Source: Aliterella atlantica CENA595 (GTDB taxonomy: Bacteria; Cyanobacteriota; Cyanobacteriia; Cyanobacteriales; Chroococcidiopsidaceae). From it: DNA of 64,000 nt. Made by a program: the position numbers and the translations under genes. Location of the stretch: the NCBI RefSeq assembly GCF_000952155.1, contig NZ_JYON01000002.1:186001-250000 (forward strand). Direction: 5' to 3'. Positions 9,663-18,331 of this stretch are shown one piece after another. Position 1 is the first letter of the stretch. Every line of letters begins with the position of its first letter. The notes beneath the pieces were generated by a model. The model saw only the letters and a program-made list of their open reading frames with translations, was not told where the DNA came from and made no database searches.

Positions 9663-9700
9663 GCAGGTCAATCGTAAAATAATTGACCTGCTTTTGTTTT
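9663..9700 (+). terminator. Intrinsic terminator after tsf
   Basis: GCAGGTCAAT (9663-9672) pairs perfectly with ATTGACCTGC (9682-9691), with a nine-base loop, and is followed by TTTTGTTTT. It lies 32 bases after the tsf stop and separates the translation genes from the LexA-box-led recG unit. Confidence 0.92.
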
Positions 9701-9723
9701 GAATCCTTATTTTAAAATAGAAA

Positions 9724-9737
9724 AGTACATTTGTACT
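9724..9737 (+). promoter_or_regulatory. LexA (SOS) box before the coiled-coil/recG operon
   Basis: AGTACATTTGTACT matches the cyanobacterial LexA-binding consensus RGTACNNNDGTWCB at every position. It lies 76 bases before the start of the coiled-coil gene that leads into recG, and its TTGTAC half could double as a -35 element. The lexA gene in this window carries the same kind of site. By base composition about one chance match is expected per 64 kb, so position is the main support. Confidence 0.75.
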
Positions 9738-9813
9738 GATAGATCGTAGATTAAATTAACTCACTACCCCCTTTAGCTCCCCCTGCCTACCTTAAAACCC
9801 AAAGAAATTAAAC

Positions 9814-10611
9814 ATGGCTACAGTTGAGCAAATTGACAAAGATATTGCTGTTATAGAAGAAGCGGTAAGAGCGATCGCAACTGAACTAGAAAGCTCTTAT
9901 ATTAGTTATCTGACTGCTTTAGGGCAAGCAGTAGCAAAGCAACTAATGCTAGCAACTTATCAATTGTGTACGCAGGCATATCCCCAGAAGTTTGCGAGCT
10001 TATCCTTAAACGAGCGGCAGCAACTACAGCAAAAAATCCGTAAATTAGGGCAAGAAGCAGCCGAACGGTTATTAGAGCATACAGAAGCAGATGATAGTTT
10101 GGAGTTTTCCTTTTTGCAGGAGGAAGCAGACTTAGAACCTGCTAAAAAAGAACGATTTGCGAATCCAATCGAGTTAGTAAAATGGCAACAGCAAGTAGAA
10201 AGAGCGATCGCATCTACTGTAAAAATGCTCTCTAGCAAGTCAAATAGCGTTCTCCAGCTAGCGGGAATGCTACCGGATAAGTTACCCCTTTCCCCCTTAC
10301 TTGAGGCTGCTACAACTTCATTAGAAGCCACTCCCGAAGCAATTAATGGCACTCCTAACCTATTAAACTTGTTAGTAGAAACTGATAACAGCCAGGAGGC
10401 GCAAGAGTCCACAGTAACCCAGATTACAGCTATTCACTTACGGTTAGTAGAAATTGAGTTAGCTGAGGCAACAGTTAGGGTTGGACGCAATCAAATCCGC
10501 AATTTACTAGCACAATTAAGTAAGATAGAGCGCGACTATCAGAAAAAGCAGCGAGAGCGAGATGTGGCTGAAGCTGAGGCTGCATGGCGAGCAAGTTGGT
10601 TTGAGGAATAA
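9814..10611 (+). CDS. Coiled-coil protein upstream of recG, function unknown
   Basis: A 265-residue soluble protein, mostly predicted helix and rich in Glu, Gln, Leu and Ala. Heptad-like stretches lie near the N-terminus (IDKDIAVIEEAVRAIATELE), around residues 65-90, and at the C-terminus (ending QREERDVAEAEAAW-like sequence). No enzyme motif, signal peptide or membrane span is seen. It ends 20 bases before recG on the same strand, so the two are probably co-transcribed behind the LexA box at 9724. The location suggests a role in DNA repair or replication-fork handling, but this is inference only; the family is not one I can name. Confidence 0.75.
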   Translation: MATVEQIDKDIAVIEEAVRAIATELESSYISYLTALGQAVAKQLMLATYQLCTQAYPQKFASLSLNERQQLQQKIRKLGQEAAERLLEHTEADDSLEFSFLQEEADLEPAKKERFANPIELVKWQQQVERAIASTVKMLSSKSNSVLQLAGMLPDKLPLSPLLEAATTSLEATPEAINGTPNLLNLLVETDNSQEAQESTVTQITAIHLRLVEIELAEATVRVGRNQIRNLLAQLSKIERDYQKKQRERDVAEAEAAWRASWFEE

Positions 10612-10631
10612 AGCTGTATGGAGAGAAGCTA

Positions 10632-13115
10632 GTGCAAACAGAATCACCAGATTGGTTGCGATGGCAAAAAGCTCTAGCAGTAGAGGCAGAAAGGGGCTTT
10701 GTTGACTTGGTAGGCAAGCAATACCGTTTTAGCGAATTTCTTAGCCTCAGCTTTGGCAAACCACCTGCTGGATTGTCTTTAGAAGAACGCCGTCGCTGGC
10801 AAGAAATGGCAGCAAATTTTGCTAGTTATCCGCAAATGACGTTGGCAGAACGGCAAGATTTGGTAGCTGCAACGCGGATGTATATACATAAGACTTTTGT
10901 GCAGGCAAAAAAAGAGCCAGAGGATAAAGAGCCTTATATTCCCAAGCCTAAGTTAGCGCGAACAACACCTATCGTTCAGTCTAAACCTGCGGAAGTTTAT
11001 CAGCGGATTGCACCTACTCTAGACCAACAATTGGCTAAATTACCCGAAGTAGGAATAAGAAGAGGCGGTTATTTAGAGCGTTTGGGTTTGTATTCGGTGC
11101 GTGACGTGCTGTTTTACTATCCGCGCGATCATATTGATTATGCGCGTCAGGTAAATATCCGCGAGTTGCAGGCTGGGGAAACCGTAACAATTGTGGGGAG
11201 AGTGCATCGCTGTAATTGTTTTAGCAGTCCTCGCAATAATAAGTTAACGATCTTGGAACTGATTTTAAAAGATAGTACAGGATCGATCAAAATCAATCGT
11301 TTCTTTGCTGGCAATCGCTATGCTAATCGCGGCTGGCAAGAACAGCAAAAACGCCGCTATCCTACAGATGCAACGATCGCTGCATCGGGATTAGTAAAGG
11401 AGAATAAATACGGGGTAACGTTAGAAGATCCTGAGTTAGAGATACTAGCAAGCCCTGGAGATACAATTGATTCGCTCACGATTGGGCGAGTAGTGCCTGT
11501 GTACGCGCTTACAGAAGGGGTGAGCGCTGATATGGTAAGGCAAGCAGTAATTGCGGCTTTACCTTGTGTTAAGCAGATTAAAGACCCTTTGCCTGCGGCT
11601 TTACGCAAGCATTACGATTTAGCAAAGTTGACAGATGCGATCGCTAATATTCATTTTCCTCCAGATAGTGATACTTTAGCGATCGCTCGTCATCGTTTGG
11701 TATTTGATGAATTTTTCTATTTGCAACTAGGTTTATTGCAACGCCAATATAAAGCTAAACAGATACAAACTAGCGCTGTTCTAGCTCCTACAGGTCAGTT
11801 AATTGAGAAATTCTATAATTTATTACCATTTACTCTAACTGGCGCTCAATCTAGAGTTATTAACGATATTCTTACCGATTTACAAAAACCTGCACCGATG
11901 AATCGTTTGGTACAAGGCGATGTTGGTTCTGGTAAGACGGTGGTAGCTGTGGTAGCTATCTTAGCAGCGATTCAATCGGGCTATCAGGCGGCTTTGATGG
12001 CTCCTACAGAAGTATTGGCAGAACAGCATTACCGCAAATTAGTGGGCTGGTTTAATATGCTGCATTTGCCTGTAGAACTGCTAACAGGTTCGACTAAAGC
12101 TGCCAAGCGTCGCCAAATTCACGCCCAGTTAGAAACGGGAGAACTGCCGTTATTAGTTGGTACTCATGCTTTAATTCAAGATCCGGTCAATTTTCAAAAG
12201 TTGGGTTTAGTAGTTATTGACGAACAGCACCGTTTTGGAGTTGGACAACGGGCGAGGTTGCAGCAAAAAGGGGATGCGCCCCATGTATTGACGATGACAG
12301 CGACTCCAATTCCCCGCACTTTAGCGCTGACTTTGCATGGAGATTTGGATGTCAGTCAAGTTGATGAGTTACCGCCAGGAAGACAAAAGATTCATACTAC
12401 AGTGCTGACGGCGAAAGAACGCTCTAATGCTTACGATCTAATCAGTCGAGAAGTTGCCCAAGGTAGGCAAGCATATATTGTGTTGCCGTTAGTTGAGGAA
12501 TCGGAAAAATTAGATGTTCGGGCGGCTGTAGAGGAGCATCAACGGTTGCAAGAAAGTATTTTTCCGCAGTTTCAGGTGGGATTATTACATGGAAGGATGA
12601 GTTCGGCAGATAAGGATGCAGCACTTACTCAGTTTCGCGATAACCAGATGCAAGTTATTGTCTCTACGACGGTGATTGAGGTGGGGGTAGATGTCCCAAA
12701 TGCGACGGTAATGTTGATTGAAAATGCCGAACGGTTTGGTTTATCTCAGTTACACCAGTTGCGAGGGCGTGTAGGGCGCGGTGCTGCTCAATCTTACTGT
12801 TTGTTGATGAGTAGTTCTAAGACTGAGACTGCTGTGCAGCGGTTGAAGGTGTTGGAACAGTCTCAAGATGGCTTTTTTATCTCGGAGATGGATATGCGTT
12901 TTCGCGGTCCTGGGGAGGTTTTGGGGACGCGGCAATCAGGATTACCGGATCTTACTTTGGCAAGTCTAGTAGAGGATCGAGAGGTACTGGAGTTGGCTAG
13001 AGAGGCGGCAGAGAAGGCGATGGCGAAAGATCCTACTCTGTCTCGTTGGTCATTGATTTTGAAGGAGTTGGAGTATCGCTATCAAAGGCTAATGGGTGGC
13101 ACTATTTTGACTTAG
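10632..13115 (+). CDS. recG: ATP-dependent DNA helicase RecG
   Basis: RecG regresses stalled forks and moves branched DNA. The 827-residue protein has an N-terminal extension of about 140 residues usual in cyanobacteria, a wedge/OB domain (GETVTIVGRVHRCN), Walker A GDVGSGKT near residue 430, Walker B DEQH near 530, motif III TMTATPIPRT, motif VI QLRGRVGRG, and the RecG-specific FRGPGEVLGTRQSG. It starts at GTG 10632, 20 bases after the coiled-coil gene. A LexA box leads the presumed operon. Its last 14 bases overlap the convergent dndE gene, which marks the edge of the Dnd island. Confidence 0.95.
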   Translation: MQTESPDWLRWQKALAVEAERGFVDLVGKQYRFSEFLSLSFGKPPAGLSLEERRRWQEMAANFASYPQMTLAERQDLVAATRMYIHKTFVQAKKEPEDKEPYIPKPKLARTTPIVQSKPAEVYQRIAPTLDQQLAKLPEVGIRRGGYLERLGLYSVRDVLFYYPRDHIDYARQVNIRELQAGETVTIVGRVHRCNCFSSPRNNKLTILELILKDSTGSIKINRFFAGNRYANRGWQEQQKRRYPTDATIAASGLVKENKYGVTLEDPELEILASPGDTIDSLTIGRVVPVYALTEGVSADMVRQAVIAALPCVKQIKDPLPAALRKHYDLAKLTDAIANIHFPPDSDTLAIARHRLVFDEFFYLQLGLLQRQYKAKQIQTSAVLAPTGQLIEKFYNLLPFTLTGAQSRVINDILTDLQKPAPMNRLVQGDVGSGKTVVAVVAILAAIQSGYQAALMAPTEVLAEQHYRKLVGWFNMLHLPVELLTGSTKAAKRRQIHAQLETGELPLLVGTHALIQDPVNFQKLGLVVIDEQHRFGVGQRARLQQKGDAPHVLTMTATPIPRTLALTLHGDLDVSQVDELPPGRQKIHTTVLTAKERSNAYDLISREVAQGRQAYIVLPLVEESEKLDVRAAVEEHQRLQESIFPQFQVGLLHGRMSSADKDAALTQFRDNQMQVIVSTTVIEVGVDVPNATVMLIENAERFGLSQLHQLRGRVGRGAAQSYCLLMSSSKTETAVQRLKVLEQSQDGFFISEMDMRFRGPGEVLGTRQSGLPDLTLASLVEDREVLELAREAAEKAMAKDPTLSRWSLILKELEYRYQRLMGGTILT

Positions 13116-13500
13116 ATGGTTGCAGGGCGATTTCTACGAGGTCTTCTATTTTTTTGAGGTTGGGATCGCCTGCTAGGTAGCCTATGCCTCGATGGAGGTG
13201 CAGGCGAAATTGGGTGGCTAGGGTTTCTTTGTCTGTGCCTAAGTTGTCGTTGTGACAGCGCTGTTTGAGGGCGACGATCAGGATGTCTGAGGTTTCGCCG
13301 CCAAATACTTGCCAAGATAGTTCTACGTTGCTGTCTGCGGGGATAGGTACTGGTGAGGGAATGGTGGGTTCGGCTAGGGAACGGCAAAATGCCCAGCGGC
13401 AGAGGATGTTCCATTGGTCGATTTTGGTGGCACGTTTGAGTTTGATTAGTTGGTCTTTGGCTGTTTGGGAGAGTTGGATTCGATTTACTGGGGGTTCCAT
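13102..13500 (-). CDS. dndE: DNA phosphorothioation protein DndE
   Basis: DndE is a small DNA-binding component of the DndCDE complex that puts sulfur in place of a non-bridging backbone oxygen; the known structure binds nicked DNA. The 132-residue product starts at ATG 13500 (MEPPVNRIQLSQTAKDQL). The RIQLSQTAKDQLIKLKR opening, the WNILCRWAFCRSL segment and the RLHLHRGIGYLAGDP tail are family-typical. It is the last gene of the dnd run, 76 bases after dndD, and overlaps the 3' end of recG by 14 bases on the opposite strand. An upstream non-ATG extension to 13545 is unlikely. Assignment rests on pattern plus neighbours. Confidence 0.9.
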   Translation of the reverse strand: MEPPVNRIQLSQTAKDQLIKLKRATKIDQWNILCRWAFCRSLAEPTIPSPVPIPADSNVELSWQVFGGETSDILIVALKQRCHNDNLGTDKETLATQFRLHLHRGIGYLAGDPNLKKIEDLVEIALQPSKSK

Positions 13501-13576
13501 AGGGTTTTTAGAGGGACGAACCGCGTTCGCGACAGTGTAGTGCAACGTTTAGACGCGAAGAAGGAGCAAGGAGGAG

Positions 13577-15556
13577 CTACCAGAAGTAGCCTGGTTGGAT
13601 TGTGGTTTGACGATCGCCTGGGGAGTATTTTAATAGATATTCTTGGGCGATCGCTTTGTTGGTTTGCAGTTGTTGGTGTTCGGTTTGTCCGATTTCGGTG
13701 TCGGTGGAAAGAAGGATTACTTGATGGCTGGCGTTGGGGAAGTATCTTTCTACAAGGTTGTTGCGGTGAGATGAGTCTAGTCTTCCTAGTGGGGTGTCTA
13801 TGGCTATGGGTAGGTTTCTGCCGCTAACTCTGGCTAATGCCCACAGGAAAGCGATCGCGAGTAGTTGTTTTTCTCCAGCTGATAGGCGATGTTTGGGTAC
13901 TGGTTTCCCTTGTAGGTCGTACAGGGATAAGGTAAATGTTTTAGCGTCTATTGCTATGCGATGTACTAGGTCGGATTTGTGCAGCAGGTAGAGGAAGCAT
14001 TCTGTTACTACTGTTTCTAGTTGGTTTAGTTTGCGTAGTGTTAGTTTCTCTCTGAATAATTTAAGGGTTGTCTGTACTTTTGTTGATGCTTTGATAATGT
14101 GTTCGTCGTTTTTTATGTCTATGTTTTGTTCGCTGTACTCAGATAGTTCTTTGATAGTTTTGTCTATTGCTTTGGCTAGTTCTTCACAATGTTTTTTTGT
14201 TGTCTCGTAATCTGTTTGTGCTTGAATTAGTTTTGTTTGTGCTTGTTTTACTTCTAATGTTATTTTCTCATGAGTTTCTGGTGCTGCCGCTGCTGCTAGT
14301 TGTTTTTCTATTGCAATAATCTCTTCTTCTTGCTGTTTAATATTATTTATTTGTTCTTGGGCTTTATTCAACTCGTTAGGCAGATAGTAAAGTATACCTT
14401 CTAACTGATTTAATACTTTTAACTCAGCTAATAGCCAAGATTCTTCTACTATTTTGATATCTCGTTCAAGTTCTCGATCTTCTTCCTCAATAAAATCTTT
14501 TACTTTACTAAATTGTTCTGGTAGTAGTGCTAGTTTATTAATACAATCTAGTAAGCGTTGATTTCTTTCTTTTAAAACATTTTGAGCAATTTTTGCTTGC
14601 TGTTGGCGTAATTCTTTTTGTCCTTGCGATCGCGCTTGTTCTAATAGTGGAGAAATTAAAGTCAGTGGTAATGTACCTTCAGCACTTTCTATCAAGTCTT
14701 GACGTTGTTTAATAGCTGCATCGTTGGCATAATTTAGCTGGGTTTCTAACTTGCTGCGATCGCTAGCAATTTTTCCGCCTTCTGATAAAAATTTCTCAGA
14801 AGCTTGATGGTGCAATACTTGCGCTTTTTCTAAATTATCCTGTGCTATGGATAGTTGTTTTTTAGCGGCTTGATGTGCTGCTTTTTGCTTATTTAGCTTT
14901 TGTTCAATTTCTTCAATTGTTTTTAGTTCTTGGGCATCTGCTAATACTTTACGTTTGCGATTGACTAAAATATCAATGTCAATAGCTAAACGTTCAGCTA
15001 ATTCTAAGCCTAAAAGTGTTTTAATTGCATTAATAACTCCATCAGTAGGTGTTTCTTGTTCGGCTAGTTCTTTTACCTGTTCGCCGTCGAATAAAAATAA
15101 GTTAGAAATACCTAAAGGTAATAAGTCTTCTATGCGTTCGTCCCATATTTGGGCTAAAGCTTTATCTGACCAGTCATCAACTAAGATACCTAAATTGTCT
15201 TTACCATTTTTAGGATTTTTTGTCCAAGTGCGTTTGATTCTAAATTCCACTTGGACATTATTTAAAATATGTTCAAAAGCAAGTTCAATACAAGTTTGTT
15301 CGCCTATGGATGTATAGCGATTGACGCATTGATTAAGAAATTCACTATATCCTAAGTTATTGCGGGTAGAACATTGTGCGCGATGCCCATAAAGTGCTAA
15401 ACGAATAGCATCCATTAGTGTTGTTTTACCGCCGCCATTCATACCGCCTAGTAAAATAATTGGACGTGAATCTCCACCAGTTTGTGGACGCAGATTTAGT
15501 ACCTGTCGCCCACAATAAGGACCAAAATTTTCTAGTACGAGTTCGAGAAATATCAC
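13577..15556 (-). CDS. dndD: DNA phosphorothioation ATPase DndD
   Basis: DndD is an SMC/Rad50-like ATPase thought to open or nick DNA so that sulfur can be inserted. The 659-residue protein has Walker A GGMNGGGKTT at 37-46, a long coiled-coil centre (about 190-520), the ABC signature LSAGEKQ at about 558-564, and Walker B LPIAIDTPLGRLD at about 582-594. It starts with GTG (15554-15556), giving MIFLELVLENFGPY. It lies between dndC (127-base gap) and dndE. Length and motifs are complete. A second ATPase of the same general kind is encoded at 21561; this one is called DndD because of its position between dndC and dndE. Confidence 0.93.
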   Translation of the reverse strand: MIFLELVLENFGPYCGRQVLNLRPQTGGDSRPIILLGGMNGGGKTTLMDAIRLALYGHRAQCSTRNNLGYSEFLNQCVNRYTSIGEQTCIELAFEHILNNVQVEFRIKRTWTKNPKNGKDNLGILVDDWSDKALAQIWDERIEDLLPLGISNLFLFDGEQVKELAEQETPTDGVINAIKTLLGLELAERLAIDIDILVNRKRKVLADAQELKTIEEIEQKLNKQKAAHQAAKKQLSIAQDNLEKAQVLHHQASEKFLSEGGKIASDRSKLETQLNYANDAAIKQRQDLIESAEGTLPLTLISPLLEQARSQGQKELRQQQAKIAQNVLKERNQRLLDCINKLALLPEQFSKVKDFIEEEDRELERDIKIVEESWLLAELKVLNQLEGILYYLPNELNKAQEQINNIKQQEEEIIAIEKQLAAAAAPETHEKITLEVKQAQTKLIQAQTDYETTKKHCEELAKAIDKTIKELSEYSEQNIDIKNDEHIIKASTKVQTTLKLFREKLTLRKLNQLETVVTECFLYLLHKSDLVHRIAIDAKTFTLSLYDLQGKPVPKHRLSAGEKQLLAIAFLWALARVSGRNLPIAIDTPLGRLDSSHRNNLVERYFPNASHQVILLSTDTEIGQTEHQQLQTNKAIAQEYLLKYSPGDRQTTIQPGYFW

Positions 15557-15683
15557 TTGATGTTTTGGCGAATAAAACTAGCTCTCTTGAAAAACTTTGT
15601 GGTAGGAAACCTACCCCACAGATTTTCCGCAGATGTATATGAATTTTATACCTGCTGGTGCGGTTTTGGTATTGAGTTATTTG

Positions 15684-17255
15684 TTAGCCGTCGGCTGGGC
15701 GATCGCTATTATTTTTTTGCTGAAACTTTAAATCTGCCCAAGTTAGTTGTTTGACAGTTTCTACATTACCTTTACCAGCCGCGTCTTTTAAGTCGCGTTT
15801 ATAGTGGGCGTTGGCGATCGCTTCTGTAGGCGATCTAGAACTTGTTTCAAAACACTTCTCCAATTTATTGTAGATACCCGAACGACTTGCCATTGTTTTA
15901 TACTGGCGTTCTGTATCTAGCAATTTTGCCATCAATTCGAGGTGCATAGCATCATCATCACAGAGTTCTTCTAGTACCGCCCATTCATCAGCCCCTAAAA
16001 GGCTGCTATCAGCGCCAGGGCGAGGATCTCGGAAGACTTCGCTTGTAACTTCTTGGTAAATGCGGGGTAAGCTGTCATCAAATTCATGTTTTTCTTCTAG
16101 CCAGATGCGCCTAATTTCGCTAAGTTCTTCGGGAGTAATTAGGGTAATATCGCGCATTTGTTCTGGTGCAGTGCGGCGAATTTGGGTTTGGGCAGTGAGA
16201 AGTTTCCTTAGCCAAGTTTCGCGCCATTCTTTAGTATAAGGTCCTGGGATTGGTTCTACAGATATTTCGCCATCGATATTGCGCTCAAACAATTGTACGT
16301 TACCAGTGAGGCGGCGGAAGTCACGGCGATCGCGATCGTCTTCTATATCGAGTTCGTTACGAATATCGAGTAAAGGCTGCATCCATTCCTTTTCCTCGTC
16401 GTTTTGGATCATTGCCTCCATTGATTTATCTTTACTTACCATTGTGCAAACCCAACACCCAAACCGAGAACTACCACAGCTAGGAGTAGAGGTATCGACG
16501 ACTAAAGGACATTCATTGTCTTCTGTAGCGCCCCTGTACATGGCAAATAAGTCTTTATTACTTTGTCCCCAAGGATTCTCATACTGATTTAGGTACAACC
16601 ATACTTCATCATTACGCCAGTCTTCGATTGGAGTGTAAACAAGAGAGTTTATCAAGCTCGATCTAGGACTAAGGCGATCGCGAATGCGTCCTTGTTCATG
16701 CTTTTCCATTATGGTTGAGCGTTTGGTACTTTCAGCCTTACGCATACCTAAAACAAGAATCACCTCTCCATTATCCCGAACTATACTACGAACAAAATCA
16801 TTAGCAGGCTGAATTTTGAGTCGATCGGTACACCATCTAAAACGTTGTCTTGGTGCGGGATAACCTTTACCAATCAAACAAGACCAAAAAGTGTCTTTAA
16901 TTTTTGGATAAAGTTGATGGGGTTCTATTGGTAATTTTTGCTCTTGAGCAGCAAGTTTTATTTGGTGTAAAGAGTTTGTAACCCAAGCCGCTACTATCGG
17001 ATTCTCTACTAACGTATCTGTAGAAATAACATGGATTGTTTTAGTTCTTTTTTTTTGTGGGAGAGCAGAAATTGCATTCCAAATAAGCTGCAATATTGTA
17101 GAACTATCTTTACCTCCCGAAAATCCAATAATCCAAGGTATTTCGTCTAGACAATATAACTCTTGAATTTCAAGCGTGAGAGATTGGATGTCGTCTATAA
17201 GTTCGCTTACAGTTCGCTTTTCTTGCTTATACTCTGAATGCTGTGCTATTGTCAT
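15684..17255 (-). CDS. dndC: DNA phosphorothioation protein DndC
   Basis: DndC is a PAPS-reductase-like ATP pyrophosphatase with an iron-sulfur cluster that activates the DNA backbone for sulfur transfer. The 523-residue protein has the PP-loop IIGFSGGKDSST with SGGKDSS at 46-52, the RWCTDRLKIQP segment at 141-150, and a cysteine set at 249, 260, 267 and 270 (CPLVVDT...CGSSRFGCWVC) fitting the [4Fe-4S] site. It is preceded by the HNH gene (99-base gap) rather than directly by dndB. No cysteine desulfurase dndA lies nearby, so an IscS-type enzyme from elsewhere would have to supply sulfur. Confidence 0.95.
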   Translation of the reverse strand: MTIAQHSEYKQEKRTVSELIDDIQSLTLEIQELYCLDEIPWIIGFSGGKDSSTILQLIWNAISALPQKKRTKTIHVISTDTLVENPIVAAWVTNSLHQIKLAAQEQKLPIEPHQLYPKIKDTFWSCLIGKGYPAPRQRFRWCTDRLKIQPANDFVRSIVRDNGEVILVLGMRKAESTKRSTIMEKHEQGRIRDRLSPRSSLINSLVYTPIEDWRNDEVWLYLNQYENPWGQSNKDLFAMYRGATEDNECPLVVDTSTPSCGSSRFGCWVCTMVSKDKSMEAMIQNDEEKEWMQPLLDIRNELDIEDDRDRRDFRRLTGNVQLFERNIDGEISVEPIPGPYTKEWRETWLRKLLTAQTQIRRTAPEQMRDITLITPEELSEIRRIWLEEKHEFDDSLPRIYQEVTSEVFRDPRPGADSSLLGADEWAVLEELCDDDAMHLELMAKLLDTERQYKTMASRSGIYNKLEKCFETSSRSPTEAIANAHYKRDLKDAAGKGNVETVKQLTWADLKFQQKNNSDRPADG

Positions 17256-17354
17256 TGCTTTGCCCTGCTGAAAAAAAACGGTAGTTAATTTAAGTTAGGG
17301 TATTAATGCTCGGCAAAACATTTTAGTAACTGCCTTGGGTTAACCATTCTAACC

Positions 17355-18320
17355 TTAATGCTGATAGTCTACCTCTTTTTTTTTCCGCATTTGCTGGGCT
17401 ACCTTTCTACTTACTAATCGATTCGAGCCTAATATATCGTGATCTAGGCACGTAACACGTATGTTTGTAGGATTCATTGCCCCTTCAGGGTGTCTAGGCA
17501 ATACTGTTAGTTGTTCAATCTCTACGGACTTGTTGCACCCTCCTTCGTATTCGCATCGTCTGCGGACAGATAGAAGTCGAACGACCCAAAATGGATGAGG
17601 GACACTTTGTTTTCCTAGGTTTGAATGCAATACTACACTGGGTTTTTCAGAGACACTATATAGAGAAACGCGATCGCTTTTGTGAGAATTACACCATCCA
17701 CAGGCTAGACGCAAATTGTCTTGATCATCACCACCTCTTGAAAAAGGTACGGCATGATCCACTTCGATGCAAATATCTCGCTGTGTAAGACCATGTAACG
17801 TTGTATAGTCAACAAACGAAGGAAGCTTTGCTTCTACCCCCTCGGTATATTCCAAAAACTTATTTTCAGCCCATTTTGTGAATTTATAACCGCAGATCCA
17901 GCAGCGTGATTCAGAAATATCCCACAAAAGCTTTTTTTGCTCTAGTGTAATAGAGCTACGTTTTCTAATTTCTCTGCGTTGTACTTCTTTATTGATTAAT
18001 TTTGCAATAGATTGTGCTAGCACATTGCGCTCATTTTGGGGAATTTCAGGAAAAATAAATGGTATTCTTTTCTGAACTGCTGTAAATACAAAAGCATAAC
18101 CTTTAGAGGAATTAGCAAATATTTCTGGATCGCAAATTGATTCAATGAACCACTGAGTCCACAGCATATTTATATCCGCTCTGAGTAAAGCACCTCGACC
18201 ACTCATCACAAAATCTGGGACTCTTTGACTAGCAATATTGCTTAAGATGTTTACGTCCCAACAACCTTCTAATTTGTCTGCTGTAGCGTTAAGAAAAGAG
18301 ATAATTTCTGTAAATTCCAT
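17355..18320 (-). CDS. HNH endonuclease embedded in the dnd operon
   Basis: A 321-residue protein with a clear HNH nuclease core: zinc-binding cysteines CWIC (140, 143) and CGWC (207, 210), and the active-site run EVDHAVPFSRGGDDQDNL (186-203) with Asp188-His189 and Asn202, then CNSHKSD. A second cysteine group follows (RRCEYEGGC at 256-262, then NPTNIRVTCLDHD at 283-295), which resembles another treble-clef zinc site. The first 120 residues match nothing I recognise and could be a DNA- or partner-binding domain. It starts 11 bases after the DGQHR gene, so the two are likely coupled. Location inside the operon suggests it cuts DNA lacking, or bearing, phosphorothioate; this is inference. Confidence 0.85.
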   Translation of the reverse strand: MEFTEIISFLNATADKLEGCWDVNILSNIASQRVPDFVMSGRGALLRADINMLWTQWFIESICDPEIFANSSKGYAFVFTAVQKRIPFIFPEIPQNERNVLAQSIAKLINKEVQRREIRKRSSITLEQKKLLWDISESRCWICGYKFTKWAENKFLEYTEGVEAKLPSFVDYTTLHGLTQRDICIEVDHAVPFSRGGDDQDNLRLACGWCNSHKSDRVSLYSVSEKPSVVLHSNLGKQSVPHPFWVVRLLSVRRRCEYEGGCNKSVEIEQLTVLPRHPEGAMNPTNIRVTCLDHDILGSNRLVSRKVAQQMRKKKEVDYQH

Positions 18321-18331
18321 ATGCTCAGATT

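Noticed and set aside
13265..13991. Long plus-strand open frames opposite dndE and dndD
   Set aside because: They are antisense shadows of well-supported genes and read as low-complexity Trp/Gly/Cys/Arg-rich sequence without a ribosome site.
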